Below are positions 19,549 to 27,322 of a stretch of 64,000 nucleotides of DNA, one piece after another; position 1 is the stretch's first letter; every line of letters starts with the position of its first letter. The notes beneath the pieces are model-generated. The model saw only the letters and a list, made by a program, of their open reading frames with translations. It did no database searches and was not told where the DNA came from. The DNA is from Natranaerovirga hydrolytica (GTDB lineage: Bacteria; Bacillota; Clostridia; Lachnospirales; DSM-24629). A program made the translations under genes and the position numbers. The stretch lies in the NCBI RefSeq assembly GCF_004339095.1, contig NZ_SMGQ01000019.1:16470-80469 (forward strand), written 5' to 3'.

Positions 19549-19812
19549 ATGAAAATTATTAAACAACCTGTTGATATGATTGCCTACTTTAATGTAGAAG
19601 GCATTTTAATGCCTATAAAATTTCGTCTAGAGTCAGATGATAAAATGCTTAAAACCATAAAAATTTCTAATGTTTTATACCATACTGAAGAAAAATTTGC
19701 TGGCAATTTAGTAAGAACTTATGCTTGTAATGTTATAATAGATGCTTTTGAAAAGCCTTGCGAACTCAAATACCATGTTCATAATTGTAAATGGTTTTTA
19801 TTTAAAATATGA
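19549..19812 (+). CDS. Small conserved-looking protein co-transcribed with dinB
   Basis: An 87-residue protein, not assigned to a named family. It is beta-rich in pattern (NVEGILMPIKFRLES; VRTYACNVIIDAF) and ends in a cysteine/tryptophan segment (HNCKWFLFKI). The start at 19549 is preferred because AAGGAAGG sits 9 bases before it, whereas the ATG at 19540 touches the ribosome site. It must share the LexA-controlled transcript with the polymerase, so a damage-response accessory role is inferred, analogous to small proteins placed next to Y-family polymerases in other Firmicutes. Confidence 0.7.
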   Translation: MKIIKQPVDMIAYFNVEGILMPIKFRLESDDKMLKTIKISNVLYHTEEKFAGNLVRTYACNVIIDAFEKPCELKYHVHNCKWFLFKI

Positions 19813-19873
19813 TGCCTTTATATGTTATTGATTTTGCTATATTATTTTTAACTATCCATTCGTCCAAAAAAAA

Positions 19874-19959
19874 TGTGGATAAATTCTGTCACAGCAATCA
19901 TAATGTTTTTATAGTTATCCACTTATTTTTGACGCTTATACACCGTTTTTTGTGGATAA
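19874..19959. promoter_or_regulatory. Cluster of four DnaA boxes away from the origin
   Basis: Four 9-mers in 86 bp: TGTGGATAA at 19874-19882 (minus-strand box, perfect), TTATCCACT at 19915-19923, TTATACACC at 19936-19944 and TGTGGATAA at 19951-19959 (perfect). The perfect consensus is TTATCCACA. The region is intergenic, about 30 kb from dnaA. It could titrate DnaA or make the downstream small gene DnaA-responsive. Confidence 0.75.
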
Positions 19960-20056
19960 CTATTCTTGACTGCTATTGATTTTATTTTAAAAAGATGTAT
20001 AAATTACCTATATTTTTTTATACTAATTATATCATATTAAAAAGGAGAGATATATA

Positions 20057-20209
20057 ATGGAAAAGAAATTTACAACTGGTATTGTTGTTGGTAGTTTAAT
20101 TGGCGCTTCAACTGCTATGCTTATGGATAATATGGATAAAAAAACAATGAAAAGCATGAAAAAAAGAGTTAGCAGTATGCAATCTATGTTACATCCCCAA
20201 AACAAATAA
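20057..20209 (+). CDS. Small YtxH-like protein
   Basis: A 50-residue protein starting MEKKFTTGIVVGSLIGAST. It has one glycine/small-residue-rich hydrophobic segment at residues 7-22 followed by a Met/Lys-rich basic tail. A strong ribosome site AAAGGAGAG lies 7 bases before the ATG. The plan resembles YtxH-type small membrane-associated proteins, but it is far shorter than typical members. Function is unknown. It sits about 100 bp after the DnaA-box cluster. Confidence 0.7.
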   Translation: MEKKFTTGIVVGSLIGASTAMLMDNMDKKTMKSMKKRVSSMQSMLHPQNK

Positions 20210-20230
20210 TACTTTCAACACATCATGTAT

Positions 20231-20248
20231 CTCTTGCGTCAGCAAGAG
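20231..20248. repeat. Short hairpin after the YtxH-like gene
   Basis: CTCTTGC/GCAAGAG is a perfect 7-bp stem with a 4-base loop, 21 bp past the stop codon. It may act as a weak terminator; no long T run follows. Confidence 0.5.
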
Positions 20249-20264
20249 GCATTTTACACGTTAG

Positions 20265-20307
20265 TAAAAAAGCTAAAAAGTCCACTTTATGACTTTTTAG
20301 CTTTTTT
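20265..20307. terminator. Bidirectional terminator at the flavoprotein gene end
   Basis: AAAAAGCTAAAAAGTC pairs with GACTTTTTAGCTTTTTT around an 8-base loop, and T runs flank it on both strands. It overlaps the last codons and stop of the flavoprotein gene and would also serve the small plus-strand gene. Confidence 0.85.
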
Positions 20308-20889
20308 ATTGCTTTTTCTTTTGTTTTTTTTCTTTGTAATTGAATAGCCAAATGTGCCCAATTTATTCCCTAAATCAAAATACCCACCATGAGAATAACA
20401 AATTGGATTGGTTTTATCCAAGTGAAATTTTCCATTTTCATCAATATACTCATCTTCTACATTCACCGCTACTACTTCAGCAATAAACATATCATGTGAA
20501 CCTAAGGTTACAATATCTTTTAAAATGCATTCTATATTAACAGGACTTTCTTTTATGATTGGCGATTTTACTTTTGTAGCTTTTTCTGGCGTTAACTGAG
20601 TTATTTCAAACTTATTTATATTTTTCCCCGATTTAACACCGCAATAATCAACCGCTTTAACCATATCTGCCGTTGTAAGATTGATAACAAAATCTTTTGT
20701 TTCTTTTATAAGGTCATAAGAATGTCTACTGGGTTTTATAGAAATATATACCATGGGTGGATTGGTACAAATGGTTCCTGTCCAAGCAATGGTTATAAGA
20801 TTAAACGTTTCCTTTTTATCACCGCAGCTTACTAAAACAGCTGGTAATGGATAAATCATATTTCCTGGTTTCCAAGTTATTTTTGCCAT
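20287..20889 (-). CDS. Flavin reductase-like FMN-binding protein
   Basis: A 200-residue split-barrel flavoprotein of the flavin_reductase family. Visible features are PLPAVLVSCG near the start, AWTGTICTNPPMVYISIKPSRHS (FMN-binding strand-loop) and YDLIKETKDFVINL. It probably reduces or stores flavin or acts as an NAD(P)H:FMN oxidoreductase; the substrate is unknown. The ATG at 20889 is preferred over an upstream extension because AAAGGAG precedes it. The C terminus is a Lys/Asn-rich tail overlapping the terminator. Confidence 0.85.
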   Translation of the reverse strand: MAKITWKPGNMIYPLPAVLVSCGDKKETFNLITIAWTGTICTNPPMVYISIKPSRHSYDLIKETKDFVINLTTADMVKAVDYCGVKSGKNINKFEITQLTPEKATKVKSPIIKESPVNIECILKDIVTLGSHDMFIAEVVAVNVEDEYIDENGKFHLDKTNPICYSHGGYFDLGNKLGTFGYSITKKKNKRKSNKKAKKS

Positions 20890-21050
20890 AATTTGTTTTT
20901 CTCCTTTATAAATATTTCCTGGGTAATAATAGTATAACATATAATTATAAGTATAAAAATTCTTCTGTTGTTTATACTATAAATTGCAAACAGATTGTAT
21001 ATCTATACACATAACAATCTCATAACACATTCACTTTAGGAGGATTTATT

Positions 21051-21476
21051 ATGGATATAAAAGAAATTATGACCACTAATATTGTTAGTGTCCCTGAAAA
21101 TACTTCTTTAAAAGACATTGCAAAAAAAATGTCCGATACCGGCGTTGGTTCTATTTTAGTTATAGAAAACAATGCCTTAAATGGAATTATTACCGACAGA
21201 GACATTGTAACTAGAGGACTTGCTTCTGACAAGGATATTAATACCCTAACAGCTTGTGATGTGATGACAAAAAACGTTATTACAGCTAGTATAAATGAAG
21301 ATTTAGACCATGTTATTGATTTAATGTCTGATCATCAAGTTAAGCGTATTCCAATTATGGATAGCAATGAAGTTAAAGGCGTTGTTTCTTTAGGTGATAT
21401 GTCTCAAACTTATATACTAGAAGATGATGCGGGAGAAGTTCTACACGATATTACTGAAAAAAGCTTTAATCAATAA
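21051..21476 (+). CDS. CBS-domain protein
   Basis: A 141-residue protein made only of a CBS pair (Bateman module). The first CBS motif runs from about residue 5 to 60 (MSDTGVGSILVIENN...GIITDRDIV) and the second from about 70 to 125 (HQVKRIPIMDSNEVKGVVSLGD). Such proteins bind adenine nucleotides and act as sensors; no partner domain or target is evident. An AGGAGG site precedes the ATG. It is followed by repeat copy A. Confidence 0.9.
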   Translation: MDIKEIMTTNIVSVPENTSLKDIAKKMSDTGVGSILVIENNALNGIITDRDIVTRGLASDKDINTLTACDVMTKNVITASINEDLDHVIDLMSDHQVKRIPIMDSNEVKGVVSLGDMSQTYILEDDAGEVLHDITEKSFNQ

Positions 21477-21515
21477 TAGGATTTAACCTACTATAAACAG
21501 TAATCTAGGAAACTG

Positions 21516-21570
21516 TGAAAGTCTAGTCTGCAAACTTCCTTGCAAAAATTTCAAGATTAGACTTTCATTG
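21516..21570. repeat. Dispersed hairpin repeat, copy A
   Basis: Stem TGAAAGTCTAGTCT/AGATTAGACTTTCA (13 of 14 pairs). The loop contains CAAACTTCCTTGCAA, which resembles the loops of the other copies (27253, 49629, 59098, 60559). It lies 40 bp after the CBS gene stop. Confidence 0.8.
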
Positions 21571-21610
21571 AAATCTTTTTCATATTTATGTAATAAATTA
21601 TGATTATCAA

Positions 21611-21639
21611 TTGATATCCTTAGCAATACATACTATAAT
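21611..21639 (+). promoter_or_regulatory. Promoter of the AI-2E family gene
   Basis: TTGATA (21611-21616), a 17-bp spacer, TATAAT (21634-21639). It lies 32 bp before the chosen start codon. Confidence 0.75.
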
Positions 21640-21670
21640 GATAATATGACAATCATAAGTGGGGGCTTTT

Positions 21671-22855
21671 ATGAAAAATAATAACCGATTTGAGTTTAAC
21701 AAAAAGTATTTTACCATTAGTATTTATGCATTCTTTGTTATTATATTAGCTTTATTATTTTTCCGAATCATTTCTAACTGGTCATCCACGTTAGACTTCT
21801 TTGGTTCTGCATTCAATATTTTATCACCATTCTTAATTGCTTTTTTAATCGCTTATTTGTTGTTACCCATTATTAATTGGGTTGAAAAAAACATTGTCTC
21901 TAAATTAAAGTTAAAAAAACATACCATAAATAATTTAAAAATCAAACGTGTCTTATCCATATTAATGGTTTACATTTTTTTATTTGCTTTTCTATCTTTA
22001 ACACTAATTTATGTGATTCCACAAATAACCTACAGTATAAACGAAATTATAGACAAATTACCTTCATATTATAATGAAATTTATTATATTCTAAATAGAA
22101 CCATCGAAAATATATTTGAACATTATCCAAGAGTGGATATTTATACCCTGCAACATACCCTTAACAATTTTATTCCCAACATTTTTGAAGAAGCTCAAAA
22201 CTTACTGCCTAGATTATTTGGTATTTCTCTTTCTATTGTTTCTGGATTTATAAACATACTATTGGCTTTTGTTATTTCATTTTATTTATTAACGGAAAAA
22301 GAAGCTTTTATATTAAAAAGTAAGAAAGTAATATTTGCTTTTTTACCACCTAACCAAGCAAAAAACACCATAGATATATTAAAGAATTGTCATCGAATTT
22401 TTTCTAGGTTTGTTATTGGCAAAGCTTTGGATTCACTAATTATTGGCATTCTTTGCTTTGTTGTTCTTTTTATTTTTAGAATTCCTTATGCCTTATTACT
22501 AAGTTTTATTATCGGCATTACCAATATGATTCCTTATTTTGGACCTTTTATTGGTGCCATTCCAGGCGTGTTAATTTTGTTAATCATCAATCCTATGCAA
22601 GCTTTTTGGTTTGCATTAATTATCTTAGCTTTACAACAATTTGATGGTCTATATTTGGGACCAAAAATACTTGGTGATTCCACAGGATTATCTCCTTTTT
22701 GGGTAATCTTTTCTATAATTGTTGGAGGCGCTATTTTCGGCGTTATTGGTATGTTCTTAGGCGTTCCTGTTTTTGCTGTCCTTTCATACCTTTTTGATAA
22801 ATTAATTAATAAAAAATTACTTCAAAAAGAAGTAACTCTAGATCATAAAAATTAA
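21671..22855 (+). CDS. AI-2E family transporter
   Basis: A 394-residue integral membrane protein with about eight hydrophobic segments in the AI-2E/PerM/YtvI layout. The conserved C-terminal block runs from GITNMIPYFGPFIGAIPG to GLSPFWVIFSIIVGG and MFLGVPVFAVL. Members export small molecules or act as Na+/H+ antiporters; the substrate here is unknown. The ATG at 21671 follows GTGGGGGC; a GTG four codons upstream overlaps that site and is less likely. Confidence 0.9.
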   Translation: MKNNNRFEFNKKYFTISIYAFFVIILALLFFRIISNWSSTLDFFGSAFNILSPFLIAFLIAYLLLPIINWVEKNIVSKLKLKKHTINNLKIKRVLSILMVYIFLFAFLSLTLIYVIPQITYSINEIIDKLPSYYNEIYYILNRTIENIFEHYPRVDIYTLQHTLNNFIPNIFEEAQNLLPRLFGISLSIVSGFINILLAFVISFYLLTEKEAFILKSKKVIFAFLPPNQAKNTIDILKNCHRIFSRFVIGKALDSLIIGILCFVVLFIFRIPYALLLSFIIGITNMIPYFGPFIGAIPGVLILLIINPMQAFWFALIILALQQFDGLYLGPKILGDSTGLSPFWVIFSIIVGGAIFGVIGMFLGVPVFAVLSYLFDKLINKKLLQKEVTLDHKN

Positions 22856-22881
22856 AAGAGGATTTCTAAAGAAATCCTCTT
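22856..22881. terminator. Bidirectional terminator between AI-2E gene and trxA
   Basis: AAGAGGATTTC/GAAATCCTCTT is a perfect 11-bp stem with a 4-base loop. It lies directly between the two convergent stops. Confidence 0.85.
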
Positions 22882-22885
22882 AATC

Positions 22886-23203
22886 TTATACGTGTGCATT
22901 AATTTTTTCTTCTAACTGTTGCTTGGGTATTGCGCCAACCATAGTGTCGACAACTTCACCATTTTTAATTAATAGCAACGTTGGAATACTCATTACCTTA
23001 TACTTTTGAGCAATTGTACCATTTTGATCTACATTTAATTTTCCTACTTTTGCTTTTCCTTCAAAATCTTGTGCCAATTCATCTATTACTGGTGACATCA
23101 TTTTACAAGGGCCGCACCAATCCGCATAAAAATCAACTAAAACTGGTACATCTGAATTTAATACCTCATTTTCAAAATTTGAATCTGTGAATGCTAGTGA
23201 CAT
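22886..23203 (-). CDS. trxA: Thioredoxin
   Basis: A 105-residue thioredoxin with the redox-active motif WCGPCK, the cis-proline loop SIPTLL and the usual DFYADWCGPC strand-helix start. It reduces protein disulfides in the cytosol. No thioredoxin reductase is adjacent. It has its own promoter and an AAGGAGG site. Confidence 0.97.
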   Translation of the reverse strand: MSLAFTDSNFENEVLNSDVPVLVDFYADWCGPCKMMSPVIDELAQDFEGKAKVGKLNVDQNGTIAQKYKVMSIPTLLLIKNGEVVDTMVGAIPKQQLEEKINAHV

Positions 23204-23242
23204 AATAATTCCTCCTTAAATAGTTAATGCTCTCTTAATATT

Positions 23243-23270
23243 ATTATATTACAATATATAAATATGTCAA
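23243..23270 (-). promoter_or_regulatory. trxA promoter
   Basis: On the minus strand: TTGACA (23265-23270), a 16-bp spacer and TATAAT (23243-23248), both perfect hexamers. Confidence 0.8.
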
Positions 23271-23367
23271 CCTTTAAATTAAATTTTTTTTATTTCTTTT
23301 AAAATAGTATGCCGAATACAACTTATATTATTCTTGATCAGCGATTTTAATTACTAAGCATTTTTGA

Positions 23368-23373
23368 TATAAT
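23368..23373 (+). promoter_or_regulatory. Extended -10 promoter of the CPBP gene
   Basis: TGATATAAT carries the extended TG motif one base before a perfect TATAAT; no good -35 is seen. It lies 29 bp before the ATG, which follows an AGGAGG site. Confidence 0.6.
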
Positions 23374-23402
23374 ATAGACAAATAGATTTTTAGGAGGATT
23401 TT

Positions 23403-24350
23403 ATGGGAGCAATAAAAAAAGTCAATAGATTATTTTTGGTTATCATTTGTCTCAACGTTATAGTGTCTTTTTTGTATATGGACATCCTTTATTTATTAAA
23501 TTTAGAGAGTACGATTCTTGTACAAATTTTATTTCCTCAACTTGTGCTGTTATTATTACCTACTGTCATTTATCTCTTTCTAAATAAAACACAACTCAAA
23601 GAAATTTTAAGAATTAATCCCATTAATTTATTGGATTGTTTTTTGATTATTTTATTTAGTTTATTCATTTTTCCTGTCGGTTCTTTTTTAAATGTTTTAT
23701 CTCAACTCTTTGTTGCAAATCATATAGAAGGCGTGTTATTAGATATTACATCTTTACCTTTTGTATTATCTTTAACTATAATTGCTATTGTACCTTCTAT
23801 TACAGAAGAACTATTATGTAGAGGTGTTTTATATCAAAGTTATCGTAAAGTAAGTATTGTAAAAGCTGGCTTATTAAGTAGTTTTTTATTTGGTGTTATA
23901 CATATGAATTTAAATCAATTTTTATATGCCTTTGTACTTGGATTTATTTTTATATTATTAGTAGAAGCAACCAATTCTATATTTTCTTCTATAATTGCTC
24001 ATTTTACTATTAATACTATACCTATAACTGCACTTTACTTACTATCTCAGTATGATACTATGCAAATGTCTATGCCTACTGAAACCGTGGATGCTGATAT
24101 CATTATTTCTCTTATTGGTATCTTTGTATTAATGTTATTTACTTTACCTATAGCTGTTTTTATCTTTTATATTATTGCAAAGCGCAATAATACACTAGAA
24201 CATATAAAGTCTATTTTTAATACCAATAAAAACAAATCCTCTGCTGACCCAACAATGCTTATACCTAAAAAAGAAAACTTGCTCACTTGGCATATTTATA
24301 TATGTATTTTTCTTTTTATTGGTTTTAGTCTGCTAATAGAACTTTTATAA
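23403..24350 (+). CDS. CPBP-family intramembrane metalloprotease
   Basis: A 315-residue protein with about eight transmembrane segments. The Abi/CPBP motifs are present: EELLCRG (motif 1, EExxxR), FGVIHMNLNQF (motif 2 His) and SSIIAHFTINT (motif 3 His/Asn). Members cleave membrane substrates or prenylated proteins, or act in bacteriocin immunity. The target is unknown and no bacteriocin gene is adjacent. It is convergent with the small gene at 24407. Confidence 0.9.
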   Translation: MGAIKKVNRLFLVIICLNVIVSFLYMDILYLLNLESTILVQILFPQLVLLLLPTVIYLFLNKTQLKEILRINPINLLDCFLIILFSLFIFPVGSFLNVLSQLFVANHIEGVLLDITSLPFVLSLTIIAIVPSITEELLCRGVLYQSYRKVSIVKAGLLSSFLFGVIHMNLNQFLYAFVLGFIFILLVEATNSIFSSIIAHFTINTIPITALYLLSQYDTMQMSMPTETVDADIIISLIGIFVLMLFTLPIAVFIFYIIAKRNNTLEHIKSIFNTNKNKSSADPTMLIPKKENLLTWHIYICIFLFIGFSLLIELL

Positions 24351-24360
24351 CAAATATATA

Positions 24361-24402
24361 AAAGAAAAAATTCAAACCTTTTTAGCCTTGAATTTTTTCT
24401 TT
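24361..24402. terminator. Bidirectional terminator
   Basis: AAAGAAAAAATTCAA/TTGAATTTTTTCTTT, a perfect 15-bp stem with a 12-base loop, T-rich on both strands. It lies between the convergent CPBP and 64-residue genes. Confidence 0.85.
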
Positions 24403-24406
24403 TTTT

Positions 24407-24601
24407 TTATGCTTTTTCTTCTTGTTTATTTTTATCTTTTTTTTCCTCTTTATCATCTGTATTAATGACTTTAACAACATCTGATATAACCTCTTCAATC
24501 TCATCTAATGCTTTTATGAATTTATCCGGACTTTTATTGGCTTTTTTTCTTCCATAAGTTAGGGTACTCATCTTATAATTTATTTTTTCTCTTATCTTCA
24601 C
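24407..24601 (-). CDS. Small charged protein of unknown function
   Basis: A 64-residue soluble protein with no recognised family. The N-terminal half is basic, the centre is a predicted amphipathic helix (DEIEEVISDVVKVINTD), and the C terminus is a Lys/Glu/Asp-rich low-complexity tail. Its position between a bidirectional terminator and an upstream gap of 129 bp suggests an independent short transcript. Confidence 0.6.
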   Translation of the reverse strand: MKIREKINYKMSTLTYGRKKANKSPDKFIKALDEIEEVISDVVKVINTDDKEEKKDKNKQEEKA

Positions 24602-24690
24602 ATTATAAGCCCCTTTATTTGTTCTTATAATACTATATTACTTTTATATCCAAATGGTTTCTAGTTGTTATAGAATTAATGCTTTCATTA

Positions 24691-24730
24691 AAACTTGTGC
24701 CTGAAGCAGAGCGAAAGACAGGCTTACAAA
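24691..24730. repeat. Hairpin of the TTGTGCCT family, copy at the mgtC 3' end
   Basis: TTGTGCCTG and CAGGCTTACAA form an imperfect stem directly beyond the mgtC stop. It shares AACTTGTGCCT with 27212-27247 and AACTTGTGTCT with 32971-33005. It may protect the 3' end or help termination. Confidence 0.55.
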
Positions 24731-25411
24731 TTAATATTTTTTAATGATATTAGCGGATTGAACGCCTTCTAATTCTGTTATTTCTTCTAAAAACTTAGGT
24801 TGTTTTCGTGTTTGGTACATAATCACTTGAAAATTAATTAGAGGCGGATCCTTTTCAATTTCAAAAATCTCAATACTTAATTCATTTTTTTCTAAAATAG
24901 CATATATGGCTTTAATAACAGATTTTACATCTTCTACTTCAACGCGTACATATAATTTATTTAATTTCTTAATAAAGGTTCTTTCCACTTTTCCTAAAGC
25001 CATTAATGCAAAAATCACAATAATTGTAGCAACAATACCTATAGAGTACAAACCGCTTCCTACAATCAAACCAATACAAGCTACCATCCATATACTAGCT
25101 GCTGTGGTTAATCCTCTTACTTTGTTTCCATCTCTTAAAATCGTTCCTGCTCCTAAAAATCCAATCCCGCTAATAACGCCTTGAGCAATTCTACTTGTAT
25201 CCAGTTCTTCAGAAGACATATGCCAAATCATGGCAAGAATCATAATTAAACAACTTGCTAAACATACAATAAGATGGGTTCTCAATCCTGCTGCATGGTT
25301 TTTTCTTTCTCGTTCATATCCCACTAACCCACCTATTATACTGGCAAGTACTAACCTAAAAAAAGCCTCTAACAAAATACCATTGTCTACATAACCTGCT
25401 AAAGAAAACAT
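24731..25411 (-). CDS. MgtC/SapB family membrane protein
   Basis: A 226-residue protein with an N-terminal MgtC domain: four or five hydrophobic helices and the signature LVGYERERKNHAAGLRTH at about residues 28-45. GISGIGFLGAG is a second hallmark. A cytosolic ACT-like domain follows from about residue 150. Homologues affect magnesium homeostasis or F-ATPase activity; the exact role here is unknown. It starts 22 bp after trmB. Confidence 0.9.
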   Translation of the reverse strand: MFSLAGYVDNGILLEAFFRLVLASIIGGLVGYERERKNHAAGLRTHLIVCLASCLIMILAMIWHMSSEELDTSRIAQGVISGIGFLGAGTILRDGNKVRGLTTAASIWMVACIGLIVGSGLYSIGIVATIIVIFALMALGKVERTFIKKLNKLYVRVEVEDVKSVIKAIYAILEKNELSIEIFEIEKDPPLINFQVIMYQTRKQPKFLEEITELEGVQSANIIKKY

Positions 25412-25433
25412 ATTGCCACACTCCCAACCTTAC

Positions 25434-26072
25434 TTATTGTTTTTGCAACGCTTCTACTCTATAAATGGGTTTACCCATTTTTAAAAAACGCTCTTCATAT
25501 TCTGTCATAACATTTCCTTCAAAGTCCGAATGGTGTAGATTATATGTAATATTTTTAAGCAACCATTGATTCTTTTTGAATTCACTCAGAGAAAAATCAA
25601 ATAAATCTTTGTTATCTGTTTTAAAACATACAGCTCCATTTTTAGTCAATATACGACTGTATTTATTTAGAAAATTACTATGGGTTAATCTTCTTTTAGC
25701 ATGTCTATCTTTAGGCCAAGGATCTGAAAAATTTAAGTATATTTCATTTATTTCATTCATCTGAAAAACTTCTTCTATCTTATGAGCATCCATTCTAATA
25801 ATCATTGCGTTACTTTTTTCTACCCTATCTAACTTGTAAATGGCTTTGGCTACTAAACTAGAGTATTTTTCAATGCCAATATAATTAATATGGTCATTTT
25901 GCTGCGCCAACGTTGTTACAAATTTTCCTCTTCCCATTCCTATTTCAATGTGAATGGGGTTATCATTTTGAAAGAGTTCTCTCCATTTTCCTTTATACAA
26001 CCAAGGTTCTTCTATTACTTTATCGTGATTGGCTAAAAGTTCTTTAGCTCCTTTTACATTTCTAAGTCTCAT
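25434..26072 (-). CDS. trmB: tRNA (guanine-N7-)-methyltransferase
   Basis: Methylates G46 of tRNAs with S-adenosylmethionine. In its 212 residues the SAM-binding motif EIGMGRGKF, the family signature NFSDPWPKDRHAKRRLTH and the C-terminal TEYEERF are all present. Only 22 bp separates it from mgtC, so co-transcription is likely. Confidence 0.96.
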   Translation of the reverse strand: MRLRNVKGAKELLANHDKVIEEPWLYKGKWRELFQNDNPIHIEIGMGRGKFVTTLAQQNDHINYIGIEKYSSLVAKAIYKLDRVEKSNAMIIRMDAHKIEEVFQMNEINEIYLNFSDPWPKDRHAKRRLTHSNFLNKYSRILTKNGAVCFKTDNKDLFDFSLSEFKKNQWLLKNITYNLHHSDFEGNVMTEYEERFLKMGKPIYRVEALQKQ

Positions 26073-26112
26073 TTATACTTTCTCCTTATAAATACTATAT
26101 TAACTATTATTA

Positions 26113-26152
26113 TAAAGGTGCTTGTTTTTTATGTAAAGCTACAAGCACTTAA
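26113..26152 (-). terminator. Probable uvsE terminator
   Basis: AAGTGCTTGT and ACAAGCACCTT pair across a 15-base loop at the uvsE stop. The tract after it is T/A rich rather than a clean T run, so confidence is moderate. Confidence 0.5.
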
Positions 26153-27120
26153 ATTATGTTTAAGGTGCTTTCATCTTTCCACTGCCAGCTAGGTTCTGTT
26201 CTTTTAATATCTTTCACTAATTTAAATAAAGCCAAATCCTTTTGCTTTGCTTCTAACATAATATCAAAATCCTTTTTATACTCTTTAAATAACCTAATAA
26301 CATCATAAAAATCATCAATAGCTATATAATCTGAATGTTTTCTATCATTTAAAAAATCTCTTGGTGAAGACAGGTGTATTTTAGGTGGTAAATTGTCGTA
26401 TTGCCAAGTCAATAATATTTTTTCTATATATTGCTCTAAATGTATATCACTTTTCCCATTGCACTTATGATGATGCACATCTAGAACCATTGGTATATTG
26501 AGTTCATTGCATAAATTGAGTGTATCTACTACATTATATACCTTATCATCATTCTCTAATAATATGTTTTTTTGTATACAGTCTGGTAACTTTTTAAACT
26601 GATTAACAAATCTTTCCATTGCCTTTTCTTTTCCACCTACGCCTCCACCTATATGAAGAATCATTTTAGGATCCTTGATATTTAGGTGCTTTAGTACATT
26701 GTGTTGAATTTGTAAATTTGTTTTAGTATTTTGAAATACTTCTTCTCGATGAGAATTAATCACATTAAATTGATCTGGATGAGTATCTACTCGCATATGA
26801 TTATCATTAATGTGTTTTCCAATTGATTTAAACTCTTCTTTAAAAATCGTAAAAAAGTCCCAATTTTTCACATCTGGATGAGTTGCTAATGGTACTAAGT
26901 TTGAAGTGAGCCTATAAAAATGAATGTTATTTTTAATATTATAGTGAATTATTGTTTTTAAATCCTCTAAATTTGATGCGGTTACTTTTTTAAGTTTATT
27001 TAATTTTTCTTCTTCTGACAGTTTATTATAATAAGAAAAAGTTACTGTACTTGAAGCTGTTACCTTTGGTAAATTTAATGATTTAGCAACATACCCTATA
27101 CGAACAATCAACTGATTCAA
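26149..27120 (-). CDS. uvsE: UV damage endonuclease UvsE (UVDE)
   Basis: A TIM-barrel, metal-dependent endonuclease that nicks DNA 5' of UV photoproducts, starting a repair path independent of UvrABC. It has 323 residues. The N-terminal RIGYVAKSLNL, RVDTHPDQF, HIGGGVGGKEKA, ENDD and DVHHHKCN segments are the family's metal-binding and active-site motifs. In Firmicutes the enzyme often occurs in spore formers. No LexA box was seen in its upstream region. Confidence 0.95.
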   Translation of the reverse strand: MNQLIVRIGYVAKSLNLPKVTASSTVTFSYYNKLSEEEKLNKLKKVTASNLEDLKTIIHYNIKNNIHFYRLTSNLVPLATHPDVKNWDFFTIFKEEFKSIGKHINDNHMRVDTHPDQFNVINSHREEVFQNTKTNLQIQHNVLKHLNIKDPKMILHIGGGVGGKEKAMERFVNQFKKLPDCIQKNILLENDDKVYNVVDTLNLCNELNIPMVLDVHHHKCNGKSDIHLEQYIEKILLTWQYDNLPPKIHLSSPRDFLNDRKHSDYIAIDDFYDVIRLFKEYKKDFDIMLEAKQKDLALFKLVKDIKRTEPSWQWKDESTLNII

Positions 27121-27211
27121 CTCCGCTTCTATTTTTAAACATAAAAGGATTTATCTATTATTGGTATAAATTTTTATTTTATACATAATAAATAAATCCA
27201 CCTATTAACTC

Positions 27212-27247
27212 AACTTGTGCCTATTACTAGGGTAATAGACACAAGTT
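27212..27247. repeat. Hairpin of the TTGTGCCT family, next to repeat copy B
   Basis: AACTTGTGCCTATTAC/GTAATAGACACAAGTT: 15 of 16 pairs with a 4-base loop. It is the best-formed member of this hairpin family and abuts copy B of the longer repeat. Confidence 0.8.
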
Positions 27248-27252
27248 ATCAA

Positions 27253-27307
27253 TGAAAGTCTAATTTGAAACCGTACTCGTAAAGATTTGGAAATTAGACT
27301 TTCATTG
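27253..27307. repeat. Dispersed hairpin repeat, copy B
   Basis: A perfect 14-bp stem TGAAAGTCTAATTT/AAATTAGACTTTCA. The loop is more diverged than in other copies, but AAAGATTTGG is shared. It lies 16 bp downstream of the DUF3881-like gene stop. Confidence 0.85.
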
Positions 27308-27322
27308 TATTCTTTCTTTAAT

